A stretch of 64,000 bases of DNA from Macromonas bipunctata (GTDB taxonomy: Bacteria; Pseudomonadota; Gammaproteobacteria; Burkholderiales; Burkholderiaceae_C). How positions within the stretch are numbered: the first letter of the stretch is position 1; each line of letters starts with the position of its first letter. Below the pieces are notes generated by a model. It did not search any database, had not been told where the DNA came from, and saw only the letters and a list, made by a program, of their open reading frames with translations. The stretch is from assembly GCF_002837135.1 (NCBI RefSeq), contig NZ_NWBQ01000060.1:1-64000 (forward strand). The letters run 5' to 3'. Made by a program: the position numbers and the translations under genes. Of the stretch, positions 40,727 to 50,686 are shown one piece after another.

Positions 40727-41230
40727 CTACTTCACCCGCGTCAGGGCTGGGCGGCCCGGAGGCGGAGCGGTGCCCGCCCCGGCTTGCGGTGTGGGTGCCT
40801 GGCCCGGTGCGGCCTCGGCCTCGGGCGCACTGCCCTCCACCACCTGCAGGCCCTTGCGCCCGGCACCGGCACGCTGGCGGCTGGCGGCCTCCAGCGCGGC
40901 CGACGGCACCGGCGGCGTGAAGGCCATGCCCTGCCCGTTCTCGCGCGCGTAGATGGCCACCACGTGATCCACCGGCACCAGGATGTCGCGCGGTATGCCC
41001 CCGAAGCGGGCCTTGAACTCGACGTAGTCGTTGCCAATCAGCAGGTGGCTGGTGGCGTCGTAGCTGGTGTTGAGCACGATCTCGTTGTTCTGCACAAACT
41101 CGCGCGGCACCTGCACCGTGTCGTCCACATGCACCACCAGGTAGGGGGTAAAGCCGTGGTCGGTGCACCACTCGTGCAGGGCACGGATCAGGTACGGGCG
41201 GGTGGACGGGGCGTCGTCGTCAAAGCTCAT
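40727..41230 (-). CDS. sspB: ClpXP adaptor SspB
   Basis: A 167-residue adaptor that delivers ssrA-tagged and other proteins to ClpXP. The substrate-binding domain (residues 9-105) has RPYLIRALHEWCTDHGFTPYLVV and the NTSYDATSHLLIGNDYVEF block. A long flexible linker rich in Ala, Pro and Gly ends in the sequence PGRPALTRVK, the short ClpX-docking tail expected at the C-terminus. It follows sspA, with which it is nearly always paired. Confidence 0.93.
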   Translation of the reverse strand: MSFDDDAPSTRPYLIRALHEWCTDHGFTPYLVVHVDDTVQVPREFVQNNEIVLNTSYDATSHLLIGNDYVEFKARFGGIPRDILVPVDHVVAIYARENGQGMAFTPPVPSAALEAASRQRAGAGRKGLQVVEGSAPEAEAAPGQAPTPQAGAGTAPPPGRPALTRVK

Positions 41231-41256
41231 GGGGCACCTCCTTGTGCTTGCTTGCT

Positions 41257-41868
41257 TTACTTGCGCATCACCTTCTCGGACGGCGTCAGCGCCTCGATGT
41301 AGGCCGGGCGCGAGAAAATGCGCTCGGCGTACTTCAGCAGCGGAGCGGCGTTCTTGCTCAGTTCGATGCCGTAATGGTCCAGGCGCCACAGCAGCGGCGC
41401 AATCGCCACGTCCAGCATCGAGAAATTGTCGCCCAGCATGAACTTGTTCTTCAGGAACACCGGCGCCAGCTGCGTCAGGCGGTCGCGGATGTGGGCACGC
41501 GCCTTCTCCAGCGTCTTGTCGGTGCTCTTGACGTTGCGCGCTTCCAGCGCCGAGACGTGGGCAAACAGCTCCTTCTCGAAATTGAGCAGGAACAGGCGCA
41601 CGCGGGCACGGTCCACCGGGTCGCCGGGCATCAGCTGCGGGTGCGGAAAACGCTCGTCGATGTACTCGTTGATGATGTTCGATTCGTACAGAATCAGATC
41701 GCGTTCCACCAAAATCGGCACTTGGCCGTAGGGGTTCATGACGGCGATGTCGTCGGGCTTGTTGTAGAGATCGACATCACGGATTTCAAAATCCATGCCT
41801 TTTTCAAACAGCACAAAACGGCAGCGGTGCGAGAAAGGACAGGTGGTACCCGAATACAAAACCATCAT
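41257..41868 (-). CDS. sspA: Stringent starvation protein A (GST fold)
   Basis: A 203-residue glutathione-S-transferase-like protein lacking GST activity in characterised members; SspA binds RNA polymerase and alters promoter use during stress. The N-terminus MMVLYSGTTCPFSHRCRFVL and the PYGQVPILVERDLILYES motif are typical. It follows petC after a 111-base gap holding a terminator, so it may be partly uncoupled from the pet genes. Confidence 0.94.
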   Translation of the reverse strand: MMVLYSGTTCPFSHRCRFVLFEKGMDFEIRDVDLYNKPDDIAVMNPYGQVPILVERDLILYESNIINEYIDERFPHPQLMPGDPVDRARVRLFLLNFEKELFAHVSALEARNVKSTDKTLEKARAHIRDRLTQLAPVFLKNKFMLGDNFSMLDVAIAPLLWRLDHYGIELSKNAAPLLKYAERIFSRPAYIEALTPSEKVMRK

Positions 41869-41895
41869 GGCGAAAACTCCTCAATCACAAAAAGC

Positions 41896-41943
41896 AAAAA
41901 ACAGTGGCAGGCCGTCGGCGCACAAGGCACGGCACCACCACTG
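41896..41943 (-). terminator. Terminator or attenuator between petC and sspA
   Basis: On the minus strand CAGTGG and CCACTG form an outer stem, with GCCGT and ACGGC as an inner stem across a small internal loop, followed by six T (41901-41896). It lies 36 bases beyond the petC stop. Confidence 0.7.
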
Positions 41944-41979
41944 TGTCAGTGTCCGGCCCGACGTGCGGGCCAGAGGGGG

Positions 41980-42714
41980 TTACTTGACGTCTTTCCAGAA
42001 CGATGCGTTCAGGCGCCAGGCCACAAACGTGAACAGCGCCAGGAAGGCCAGCACAAAGTAGCCCATCTGCTTGCGGCTGGTCTGTGCCGGTTCGGCCATC
42101 CACTGCATGAAGGCCACCAGGTCGCCGACCGCGTTGTCGTACTGTTCCGGTGTCATCTGGCCGGGCTTGACCTGTTCCCAGCCGGTGATTTGCTGGTGCT
42201 CGTCAAACACGGGCTTGCGCTCGCCTTGCAGCTCCCAGAACACGTGCGGCATGCCCACGTTGGGGAACACGGCGTTGTTCCAGCCGGTCGGACGGGTGTC
42301 GTCGCGGTAGAAGGTGCGCATGTAGGTGTAGAGGTAGTCGGCACCGCTGCCAGCACCGCTGGCACGCGAGCGCGCCACCAGGGTCAGGTCAGGCGGGTTG
42401 GCACCGAACCACTCCTTGGCCTGCACCGGGTTGATGGTGGCCTTCATCACGTCGCCCACCTTGTCGGTGGCAAACACCAGGTTTTCCTTGATCTGCTTTT
42501 CGGTCAGACCAATGTCCTTCAGACGGTTGTAGCGCATAAAGGCCGCCGAGTGACAGCTGAGGCAATAGTTGGTGAACAGCTTGGCGCCATGTTGCAGCGC
42601 GGCCATGTCGGTCACGCGGTCGGGCGCCTTGTCGAGCGGGAAGCCCGCACCGGCCGCCTGCGCGCCACCGGCCAGGCCCAGGGCCATCATGCAGCCCACG
42701 ATCCACTTTTTCAT
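41980..42714 (-). CDS. petC: Cytochrome c1 subunit of the bc1 complex
   Basis: A 244-residue periplasmic haem c protein anchored by a C-terminal helix. The signal peptide ends at AQA (about residue 20), the haem motif is C51-LS-C54-H55, and GMPHVFWELQGE supplies the methionine ligand region. The C-terminal anchor is GYFVLAFLALFTFVAWRL. It passes electrons from the Rieske protein to soluble cytochrome c. Last of the petABC genes. Confidence 0.96.
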   Translation of the reverse strand: MKKWIVGCMMALGLAGGAQAAGAGFPLDKAPDRVTDMAALQHGAKLFTNYCLSCHSAAFMRYNRLKDIGLTEKQIKENLVFATDKVGDVMKATINPVQAKEWFGANPPDLTLVARSRASGAGSGADYLYTYMRTFYRDDTRPTGWNNAVFPNVGMPHVFWELQGERKPVFDEHQQITGWEQVKPGQMTPEQYDNAVGDLVAFMQWMAEPAQTSRKQMGYFVLAFLALFTFVAWRLNASFWKDVK

Positions 42715-42743
42715 GTTGATTCTCCTGTCGTCGCGGGTTGGGG

Positions 42744-44153
42744 TCAGTGGGGCTTGAAGGTGACGCGGGTCGGCACCGGCTTGAACTCGCCAATGCGGCT
42801 CCACACCGGCATCAGCAGGAAGAAGCCGAAGTAGATCAGGGTGCCCACTTGCGACACGCGCTCGCCCACCGGCGACGGCGGCTGCACGCCCAGGTAGCCC
42901 AGGATCAGGAAGTTGACCACGAACACCGCGTACAGCACCTTGTGCCAGGTCGGACGGTAGCGGATGGAGCGCACCGGGCTGTTGTCGAGCCAGGGCAGGA
43001 AGAACAGGATCACCACGGCACCACCCATGGCCACCACGCCCCAGAACTTGGCGTCGATGGCCAGCAACAGGCCCGACACCACCACGGCGGCACCGATGAT
43101 GGCACCCTTAAACTTGGCGTCCAGTTGCGACTTGCCCGCACCGAAGATGGCACCCAGCAGCACGCAAGCGATCAGCACGTACACCATCTCGCCGGTGATG
43201 GCGCGCAGCATGGAGTAGAACGGCGTGAAGTACCACACCGGGGCAATGTGGGCCGGGGTCTGGAACGGGTCGGCCGGGATGAAGTTGTTGTACTCCAGGA
43301 AGTAGCCGCCGAACTCGGGGGCAAAGAACACCACCGCCGAGAAGGCCATCAGGAAGAAGCCCACGCCCAGCAGGTCGTGCACCGAGTAGTACGGGTGGAA
43401 CGGGATGCCGTCCAGCGGCTTGCCCTTGGCGTCCTTGGGAGCGTTGGGACCCTTGATTTCCACGCCGTCGGGGTTGTTGGAACCCACTTCGTGCAGCGCA
43501 ATGATGTGCGCAGCCACCAGGCCGATCAGCACCAGCGGTACCGCAATCACGTGGAAGCTGAAGAAGCGGTTCAGCGTGGCGTCGCCCACCACGTAGTCGC
43601 CACGGATCAGCAGCGCCAGGTCGGGGCCGATCAGCGGCACAGCGGCAAACAGGTTCACGATCACCTGCGCGCCCCAGAACGACATCTGGCCCCAGGGCAG
43701 CAGGTAGCCCATGAAGGCCTCGGCCATCAGGCACAGGAAGATGGCACAGCCAAACACCCACACCAGTTCGCGCGGCTTGCGGTAGGAGCCGTAGATCAGG
43801 CCACGGTACATGTGCAGGTACACCACCACGAAGAACGCCGAGGCGCCGGTGGAGTGCATGTAGCGGATCAGCCAGCCCCAGGGCACATCGCGCATGATGT
43901 ACTCCACCGAAGCAAACGCCACGGCAGCGTCGGGCTTGAAGTTCATCACCAGGAAAATGCCGGTGACGATCTGGATCACCAGCACCAGCAGCGCCAGCGA
44001 GCCGAAGAAATACCAGAAGTTGAAGTTCTTCGGTGCGTAGTATTCGGAGAGGTGCTCCTTGTACAGCTTGGACAGCGGGAAGCGGTTGTCCACCCAGTTG
44101 AGCAGTTTCTCGCCCGCCGGAGCGTTGGGCGCGACTTCTTTGAATTCAGCCAT
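42744..44153 (-). CDS. petB: Cytochrome b subunit of the bc1 complex
   Basis: A 469-residue polytopic protein carrying both b haems and the quinone sites. Histidine ligand pairs are in IRYMHSTGASAFF and FHVIAVPLVLIGL; the PEWY-like motif is here APVWYFTPFYSMLR. An insertion around 235-255 (NAPKDAKGKPLDGIPF) is usual in betaproteobacterial cytochrome b. It starts 11 bases after petA. Confidence 0.96.
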   Translation of the reverse strand: MAEFKEVAPNAPAGEKLLNWVDNRFPLSKLYKEHLSEYYAPKNFNFWYFFGSLALLVLVIQIVTGIFLVMNFKPDAAVAFASVEYIMRDVPWGWLIRYMHSTGASAFFVVVYLHMYRGLIYGSYRKPRELVWVFGCAIFLCLMAEAFMGYLLPWGQMSFWGAQVIVNLFAAVPLIGPDLALLIRGDYVVGDATLNRFFSFHVIAVPLVLIGLVAAHIIALHEVGSNNPDGVEIKGPNAPKDAKGKPLDGIPFHPYYSVHDLLGVGFFLMAFSAVVFFAPEFGGYFLEYNNFIPADPFQTPAHIAPVWYFTPFYSMLRAITGEMVYVLIACVLLGAIFGAGKSQLDAKFKGAIIGAAVVVSGLLLAIDAKFWGVVAMGGAVVILFFLPWLDNSPVRSIRYRPTWHKVLYAVFVVNFLILGYLGVQPPSPVGERVSQVGTLIYFGFFLLMPVWSRIGEFKPVPTRVTFKPH

Positions 44154-44164
44154 TTAGGATCTCC

Positions 44165-44761
44165 TCAAGCCTTCTTTTCTTCGCCGATGAGCAGCAGCGT
44201 GTCCGACAGGTACACGTGCGGCGGCACTTCGAGGTTGTCCGGGGCCGGCTTGTTCTTGAACACGCGGCCGGCCAGGTCGAAGGTGGAACCGTGGCAGGGG
44301 CACAGGTAGCCGCCCACCCAGTCGTCGGGCAGCGAGGGCTGCGGGCCCGCCTGGAACTTGTCGGACGGCGAGCAGCCCAGGTGGGTGCAGATGCCCACCG
44401 CCACGAAGATCTCGGGCTTGATGGAGCGGTGGCGGTTCTTGGCGTATTCGGGCGTGGGGTAGGCGGTGCGCTCGGAGGTGGGATCGGCTAGGCCGCCGTC
44501 CAGTTTCTCGAGTTCCGCCAGCTGCTCGGGAGTGCGGCGCATGACCCAGACCGGCTTGCCGCGCCATTCCACCACCATTTTCTGGCCCGGCTGCAGGACG
44601 GAGACGTCCACTTCCACCGCGGCACCGGCGGCCTTGGCGCGCTCGGAGGGCTGGAATGTGCTGACGAAAGGTACGGCTACAGCGGCTGCTCCCACGCCGC
44701 CCATGGCGGCCGAGGTGATCAGCCAGACGCGGCGGCCGTTATCGACGGTTGCTTCGCTCAT
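44165..44761 (-). CDS. petA: Rieske iron-sulfur subunit of the bc1 complex
   Basis: A 198-residue protein with an N-terminal twin-arginine-type anchor (NGRRVWLITSA) and a Rieske [2Fe-2S] domain. Cluster ligands are C125-T-H127 and C154-P-C156-H157, with the disulfide partners C130 and C156 region intact. It oxidises quinol at the Qo site and is expected to be exported by Tat, encoded at 48.2-49.8 kb. It opens the pet operon. Confidence 0.96.
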   Translation of the reverse strand: MSEATVDNGRRVWLITSAAMGGVGAAAVAVPFVSTFQPSERAKAAGAAVEVDVSVLQPGQKMVVEWRGKPVWVMRRTPEQLAELEKLDGGLADPTSERTAYPTPEYAKNRHRSIKPEIFVAVGICTHLGCSPSDKFQAGPQPSLPDDWVGGYLCPCHGSTFDLAGRVFKNKPAPDNLEVPPHVYLSDTLLLIGEEKKA

Positions 44762-44902
44762 GGGGATCTTTCAATGACTAGCTAGACAATTGAGGAACCG
44801 CGGCAGGGTCACCGGGTCAACCGGCGATTGTAGCGGAGCCTTACCGTACCGGGTACTTTTGCAACAAACTGCAAAACCTTGCACGCCTGTGGCACATACA
44901 CC

Positions 44903-45937
44903 TCAGGTGGGCAGGGCCAAAAGGGCCGCCTCTACCGCCGCCATCAGGCTGCTGGGGTCGGCGCGGCCGGTGCCGGCCAGGTCGAACGCGGTACCGTGGT
45001 CGGGGCTGGTGCGCACAAAGGGCAAGCCCAGCGTGGTGTTGACACCGTGTTCCAGCCCCAAATACTTCACTGGAATCAGCCCTTGGTCGTGGTACATGGC
45101 CACCACCACATCAAATTCCCCCCGACGTGCGCGCATGAATACGGTGTCGGGCGCGTGGGGGCCGCTGGCGTCGTAACCCTCCCGCCGCGCCTGCGCGATG
45201 GCGGGGGCAATGGTGTCGATTTCTTCACGGCCAAACAGCCCGCCCTCGCCCGCGTGGGGGTTGAGTCCCGCCACCGCGATGCGGCATGGGTGCCCACCGA
45301 CGCCGTGGCGGAAGTGCTGGCCTGTGATGCTGATGGTTTGCAACACGTTGTCGAACGTCACCGCATCCAGCGCCTGGCGCAAGGCCACGTGGATGCTGAC
45401 CAGCACGGTGCGCAACCCGGGGTTGGACAGCATCATGCGAACCGGCACGTCGGCCACGCTGCGGCCCAGGTGTTCGGCGGCCAGCGCCTGCAGGTATTCG
45501 GTATGGCCGGGGTGGGCAATGCCCGCTGCCGCCAGCGCCTCCTTGTGGATGGGCGCGGTCACCACCGCCGCCACCTCGCCCCGCAACGCCGCACGCGCGG
45601 CCCAGGCGATGGCTTGTGCGGCGGCACGGCCTGCGTCGGCGCTGACCTGGCCCCACGGCACCGGCTGGGGCAGTTGCACCACGGGCAGCACTGGCACGCA
45701 ACGCGGCGGCAGCGTGGCCACATCGGCGGCGTGTTCCAGCACGGCCACGGGCAACAGGCCGCCCGTCGCCTCGGCGGCGCGGCGCAGGGTGGCCACATCG
45801 CCCACCACCACGCAGCGCTGCGACCACTCGGGCCGGCGCCGGAACAGCTCGGCCACGATTTCCGGGCCTATGCCCGCCGGGTCGCCCATGGTGATGGCGA
45901 TGGGCCGCTGGGCGGCCGATGTGGGTGGGGTGTCCAT
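44903..45937 (-). CDS. pdxA: 4-hydroxythreonine-4-phosphate dehydrogenase
   Basis: A 344-residue NAD-dependent, metal-binding enzyme of pyridoxal phosphate synthesis. ITMGDPAGIGPEI is the N-terminal signature; metal-binding histidines lie in VSIHVALRQAL and MYHDQGLIPVK. The start at 45937 lies four bases after the stop of the Nif3-like gene, so both share a transcript. It ends 140 bases from the divergent start of the pet operon. Confidence 0.93.
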   Translation of the reverse strand: MDTPPTSAAQRPIAITMGDPAGIGPEIVAELFRRRPEWSQRCVVVGDVATLRRAAEATGGLLPVAVLEHAADVATLPPRCVPVLPVVQLPQPVPWGQVSADAGRAAAQAIAWAARAALRGEVAAVVTAPIHKEALAAAGIAHPGHTEYLQALAAEHLGRSVADVPVRMMLSNPGLRTVLVSIHVALRQALDAVTFDNVLQTISITGQHFRHGVGGHPCRIAVAGLNPHAGEGGLFGREEIDTIAPAIAQARREGYDASGPHAPDTVFMRARRGEFDVVVAMYHDQGLIPVKYLGLEHGVNTTLGLPFVRTSPDHGTAFDLAGTGRADPSSLMAAVEAALLALPT

Positions 45938-45941
45938 GGGC

Positions 45942-46742
45942 TCAGGCCGGGTTGTCGATATCGATGAATGCGTGCGCCAGCCCCAGCTGGGCCGCCACGT
46001 GGGCGCCCAGCGCCTGCACGCCATAACGCTCGGTGGCGTGGTGGCCGCAGGCCAAGTAGGCCACGCCGCACTCGCGCGCGTAATGCGCCTGCGGCTCGGA
46101 GATTTCGCCGGTGATGAAGGCATCGGCACCGGCGGCGATGGCGGCCTCGAAGTAGCTTTGCGCACCACCACTGCACCACGCCACGCGGCGCAACGGGCGC
46201 TGCTGCGCGCCGCCGTCCACCACCGTCACGCCCCGGCCCAGTTGCTGCTGCGCGTGGGCGGCCAGTTCAACCACGCTGTCGCACGGCGACAGGCCCAGAA
46301 AACCCAGCTCCTGCTCGCCGAAACGGCCCCAGGCGCCGGTGTCGGGCAACGGCTGAAAACCCAACCTCAAGGCAAGCTGGGCGTTGTTGCCCAGCTCGGG
46401 GTGGGCGTCGAGCGGCAGGTGGTAGGCGTACAGGTTGATGTCGTGGCGCAGCAAGGCGGCTAGGCGCCGCTTCATCCAACCGGTGACGCAGCCGCTCTGG
46501 CCACGCCAGAACAGGCCGTGGTGTACCACGACAGCATCAGCCCCGACAGCCACCGCCGCCTCGATCAGGGCCAGGCTGGCCGTGACGCCGCTGACCAGCT
46601 TGCGCACCTCAGACCTGCCCTCGACCTGCAAGCCGTTGGGGCCATAGTCCTTGAAGGCACCGGGCTGCAGGACGCACTCGAACGCTTGCGTCAGCGCGGT
46701 GCGCTCCACCGCAGCAGCGGCAACAGAAGATGAATTCGTCAT
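45942..46742 (-). CDS. Nif3-like dinuclear metal centre protein (YbgI family)
   Basis: A 266-residue protein of the Nif3/YbgI family, which forms toroidal hexamers with a dinuclear metal site; some members are annotated GTP cyclohydrolase type 2 but the role is uncertain. Metal ligands are visible in VVVHHGLFW and HLPLDAHPELGNN, and in the C-terminal CGHHATERYG. ATG 46742 is chosen over a longer reading because MTNSSSVAAAAVERTAL leads into the domain. Confidence 0.9.
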   Translation of the reverse strand: MTNSSSVAAAAVERTALTQAFECVLQPGAFKDYGPNGLQVEGRSEVRKLVSGVTASLALIEAAVAVGADAVVVHHGLFWRGQSGCVTGWMKRRLAALLRHDINLYAYHLPLDAHPELGNNAQLALRLGFQPLPDTGAWGRFGEQELGFLGLSPCDSVVELAAHAQQQLGRGVTVVDGGAQQRPLRRVAWCSGGAQSYFEAAIAAGADAFITGEISEPQAHYARECGVAYLACGHHATERYGVQALGAHVAAQLGLAHAFIDIDNPA

Positions 46743-46779
46743 GCCAACATCATGCCACGGCACGCTGACCCCGGCGGCC

Positions 46780-46923
46780 TCAGCGGCGCTGGTTGCGCTC
46801 CGATTCAAGCATCTTGCGCCAGAAGAAACGGGCAAACCAGCCCATCATGCCCACCGCAAACACCACCACCACCAGGCTGAACAGCCCGTAGTCGGTGGAA
46901 AAAAGATCGACAATCGCTTTCAT
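46780..46923 (-). CDS. Small DUF3149 membrane protein, 47 residues
   Basis: MKAIVDLFSTDYGLFSLVVV begins a 47-residue protein with one membrane helix (about 14-33) and a basic C-terminus (FWRKMLESERNQRR). The pattern matches the DUF3149 family of tiny proteins found in betaproteobacteria; function unknown. Its ATG lies 28 bases after a predicted transcription start that is positioned for an FNR-type activator, and the Nif3-like gene follows after 37 bases. Confidence 0.82.
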   Translation of the reverse strand: MKAIVDLFSTDYGLFSLVVVVFAVGMMGWFARFFWRKMLESERNQRR

Positions 46924-46958
46924 TCACAGTCCTTCCAAAGACACAAGACGTTGGCACA

Positions 46959-46999
46959 GTTGTACCCGCTCTGCACCCATCGCCCTTGACTTGGGTCAA
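46959..46999 (-). promoter_or_regulatory. FNR/ANR-type promoter upstream of DUF3149-nif3-pdxA
   Basis: TTGACTTGGGTCAA at 46986-46999 is a perfect inverted repeat matching the FNR/ANR half-site pattern TTGAN-N4-NTCAA. On the minus strand a -10 hexamer TACAAC (46964-46959) lies 21 bases beyond the box, placing the box centre about 41 bases before the expected start near 46952. That is class II activator geometry. For the plus strand the box is too close to the protease gene to activate it in this way, though it could repress. Confidence 0.6.
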
Positions 47000-47028
47000 A
47001 TACCACGCAACCTTACCCTGACCTGACC

Positions 47029-48185
<1,157 letters not shown>

Positions 48186-48189
<4 letters not shown>

Positions 48190-48202
48190 CGGTGCGCGTC
48201 AG
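48186..48202. terminator. Hairpin at convergent stops of protease gene and tatC
   Basis: CTGACG and CGTCAG pair around a 5-base loop exactly across the nine-base gap between the two stop codons. No T tract follows on either side, so it is only a possible bidirectional terminator. Confidence 0.35.
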
Positions 48203-49011
48203 GCCGATGGCGGCGGGGGTGGCGTGATATCGGTGCCCGGTGCGGCGGCGGCGGGCGGGGCGGCCTTGCTGAACCAGCGTGCGCCCAGGATGCCCAGCTC
48301 GTACAGCAGGCACATCGGCACCGCCAGCGCCAGTTGCGAGATCACGTCGGGCGGCGTGACGATGGCGGCAATCACGAACGCCACCACAATGAAATAGCCT
48401 CGGAAGTTCTTGAGCTGCTCGACCGTGACCATGCCCATGCGCACCAGCAGCATCACCACCACCGGCACCTGGAACGCCAGCCCGAACGCCAGGTACAACG
48501 ACAGGATGGCCTCGACGTAGGACGCGATGTCGGGCGTGGCGTTGACGCTGTCGGGCGTGAAGCCCTGGATGAAGGCGAACATCTTGTCCAGCACAAAGAA
48601 CTGCACGAACGCAATGCCCGTGTAGGCCAGCACACTGCCAAAGACGATGAGCGGCAGCGCAAACTTCTTCTCGTGGCTGTAGAGGCCGGGCGCCACAAAG
48701 GCCCAGATCTGGTAGATCACCCACGGCAGCGCCAGCAGCAGGCCCGCCATCATCAGCACCTTGATCGGCACAAAGAACGGGCTGAACACGCCCACCGCAA
48801 TCAGCTTGACGTCGGGCGGCATGTGGGCCCGGATGGGCATGGCCACCAGGTCGATCAGCCCGCTGGGGCCGGGCCACACCGCCAGCAACGCCATGCACAC
48901 CCCCACCCCGACCAGCGCGTACAGCAGCCGGTCGCGCAGCTCCATCAGGTGCTGGACAAACGGCTGCTCGGTGCCGGCGAGTTCGTCGGCAGGATGGGGT
49001 GGTGTGGACAT
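48199..49011 (-). CDS. tatC: Sec-independent translocase subunit TatC
   Basis: A 270-residue six-helix membrane protein that, with TatB, recognises twin-arginine signal peptides. EQPFVQHLMELRDRLLYALV is the conserved N-terminal cytoplasmic block and SPFFVPIKVLMMAGLLLALPWVIYQIW the first loop and helix. The last residues are Pro/Ala-rich. It ends the tatABC set. Confidence 0.96.
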   Translation of the reverse strand: MSTPPHPADELAGTEQPFVQHLMELRDRLLYALVGVGVCMALLAVWPGPSGLIDLVAMPIRAHMPPDVKLIAVGVFSPFFVPIKVLMMAGLLLALPWVIYQIWAFVAPGLYSHEKKFALPLIVFGSVLAYTGIAFVQFFVLDKMFAFIQGFTPDSVNATPDIASYVEAILSLYLAFGLAFQVPVVVMLLVRMGMVTVEQLKNFRGYFIVVAFVIAAIVTPPDVISQLALAVPMCLLYELGILGARWFSKAAPPAAAAPGTDITPPPPPSA

Positions 49012-49014
49012 GGT

Positions 49015-49503
49015 TCAGAAAGGACGGGTTTTGGGGCGGTAGCGCGCCACCCGCGCAGCACCCGACTGCACCCGGGTGCGCGTGCCCGTGCGGGCCTTGT
49101 ACCACTGCGGCACCGCTTTTTGCTTGAGCCGGAACCGCTTGCGCGGGTGGCGGTACTGCGGGTACGACGGGGCCGGGGCCAGGCCTTCGGCGTCGGTGCC
49201 GGTGACGAAGCCGCCATCAAAGCCGGCGCTGCTGTCGTGCCAGGTGGTGTTGACGTCGCGCACCGTCTGGTGGATGGAGGACTCGACGTGCTGCGCGGCG
49301 TCCTGCACCGAAGCCTTCATGCGCTGCAACTCCTCGAGGTCGATGGAGCGGCTGACCTCGGCCTTGACGTCGGCCACGTAACGCTGGGCCTTGCCAAACA
49401 GCGCGCCCACCGTGCGCACCACGCGCGGCAGCTTCTCGGGGCCGATGACGACCAGCGCCACCACGCCGATCAGCGCCAGCTTGGAGATGCCCAGATCAAT
49501 CAT
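49015..49503 (-). CDS. tatB: Sec-independent translocase subunit TatB
   Basis: A 162-residue protein with one N-terminal membrane helix, then an amphipathic helix containing [14 protein letters not shown], the TatB signature. The long C-terminal part is polar and basic. The ATG at 49503 follows tatA by 38 bases; tatC starts four bases after its stop. Confidence 0.94.
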   Translation of the reverse strand: MIDLGISKLALIGVVALVVIGPEKLPRVVRTVGALFGKAQRYVADVKAEVSRSIDLEELQRMKASVQDAAQHVESSIHQTVRDVNTTWHDSSAGFDGGFVTGTDAEGLAPAPSYPQYRHPRKRFRLKQKAVPQWYKARTGTRTRVQSGAARVARYRPKTRPF

Positions 49504-49541
49504 GCACGGCCCTCCCCGGCGCAGCGCGCAGCGGCACGGCG

Positions 49542-49802
49542 TCAGCCCCTGGTCTTGGCTTCCACATCGATGGTGGTGGGCTGGGCGGTGGGTTGGCTGG
49601 CGGCCTGCTGCGTGACCTGGGCCGCCGGAGCGGCGTTGGCGTCCGCATCGGCAGGCGGGGCGCTGCCGTCGCGCATGCCGTCCTTGAAGCCCTTGACGGC
49701 GCCGCCCAGGTCGGAACCGATGTTCTTGAGCTTTTTGGTGCCGAAAATCAGCACCACCACCAGCAACACAATCAGCCAGTGCCAAATCGATAAACTGCCC
49801 AT
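49542..49802 (-). CDS. tatA: Sec-independent translocase subunit TatA
   Basis: An 86-residue pore-forming subunit. [20 protein letters not shown] is the membrane helix and [21 protein letters not shown] the amphipathic helix. The tail is Ala/Pro/Gln-rich. The Rieske protein encoded at 44.2-44.8 kb is a likely client. Confidence 0.96.
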   Translation of the reverse strand: MGSLSIWHWLIVLLVVVLIFGTKKLKNIGSDLGGAVKGFKDGMRDGSAPPADADANAAPAAQVTQQAASQPTAQPTTIDVEAKTRG

Positions 49803-49891
49803 GTATTAATCTCCTGCGCCTAGGGTCAACACCCTGGCATGAAGGGCGAATTCTACGCCCACACCCGCGCGGGCGCAGCGCGCAGCCGGTT

Positions 49892-50263
49892 TCAACCGCG
49901 TGCCCACGGGCGCGGGCCGCCCATGACGTGCAGGTGCAGGTGGTGGACTTCCTGCGCACCGTCGGCGCCGGTGTTGGCAATGATGCGGAATCCTCCTTCG
50001 GGGTACGGGCGGCAACCCAGCTCCAGCGCCAGTTTGGGCGCCAGCACCATCATGCGGCCCAGCAGGCGCTCGTGCTCGGGCGTGACCTGCGCCATCGACG
50101 GGATATGCTGCTTGGGAATCAGCAGAAAATGCACCGGCGCCCACGGCGCGATGTCGTGGAAGGCGTAGATGTCGTCGTCCTCGTACACCTTGCGGCTCGG
50201 GATCTGGCCCGCCACGATCTTGCAGAAGATGCAGTGCGGGTCGGCGTTGGGATGCAAGCTCAT
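49892..50263 (-). CDS. HIT-family nucleotide hydrolase (HinT-like)
   Basis: A 123-residue histidine-triad protein; [10 protein letters not shown] holds the triad. [21 protein letters not shown] is the usual N-terminus. HinT enzymes hydrolyse adenosine phosphoramidates. It starts two bases before the stop of the preceding membrane-protein gene and belongs to the hisE-tat transcript, an order common in betaproteobacteria. Confidence 0.93.
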   Translation of the reverse strand: MSLHPNADPHCIFCKIVAGQIPSRKVYEDDDIYAFHDIAPWAPVHFLLIPKQHIPSMAQVTPEHERLLGRMMVLAPKLALELGCRPYPEGGFRIIANTGADGAQEVHHLHLHVMGGPRPWARG

Positions 50264-50264
50264 G

Positions 50265-50669
50265 TCAGAACACTCCATCGGCATCGACCGGCTGGCCCGC
50301 GTTCATGCGCGCCATACCCTTGACGATGCGGTACAAGAACCAGATTGAAATGGCCAGCCACGCCAGCCAGCCCGGCACCAGAAACAGCAGCCACAGCGGG
50401 AACGTGACGAGGTAGGCCACGCAGGCGATCAGCACGGAACGGATACGCCAGGTGAAGTGGCTGGCGTGCCAGGTGCCTTCGGCCTCGGATTTTTTCACGA
50501 AATCCAGGATCAGTGCCACGATCAACAGCGTTGGCCCCCACTGCCCGCCCGGCACCAGCGCCGCCACCGCCACCACCAGGTGCAGCAAATAGCTGATGAG
50601 GCCCACGGTGTTGAGCCGGCGCAGCAGCTCCGGGTCGTGGTCGGGTGGCAGGATGATGGGGTCGGGCAT
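50265..50669 (-). CDS. DUF4870-type small membrane protein
   Basis: A 134-residue protein with about three hydrophobic helices (RRLNTVGLISYLLHLVVAVA near 17, then 85-102 and 104-120). The pattern matches small uncharacterised membrane proteins of the DUF4870 type. It lies between hisE and the HIT gene in the same orientation, as in related genomes. No function is known. Confidence 0.75.
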   Translation of the reverse strand: MPDPIILPPDHDPELLRRLNTVGLISYLLHLVVAVAALVPGGQWGPTLLIVALILDFVKKSEAEGTWHASHFTWRIRSVLIACVAYLVTFPLWLLFLVPGWLAWLAISIWFLYRIVKGMARMNAGQPVDADGVF

Positions 50670-50686
50670 GGCGGTGGTGCGCTGGC

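Noticed and set aside
44762-44902. Promoter of the pet operon with -10 TACAAT
   Set aside because: A TACAAT hexamer is visible on the minus strand near 44827, but no -35 lies at a suitable distance, so it was not listed.
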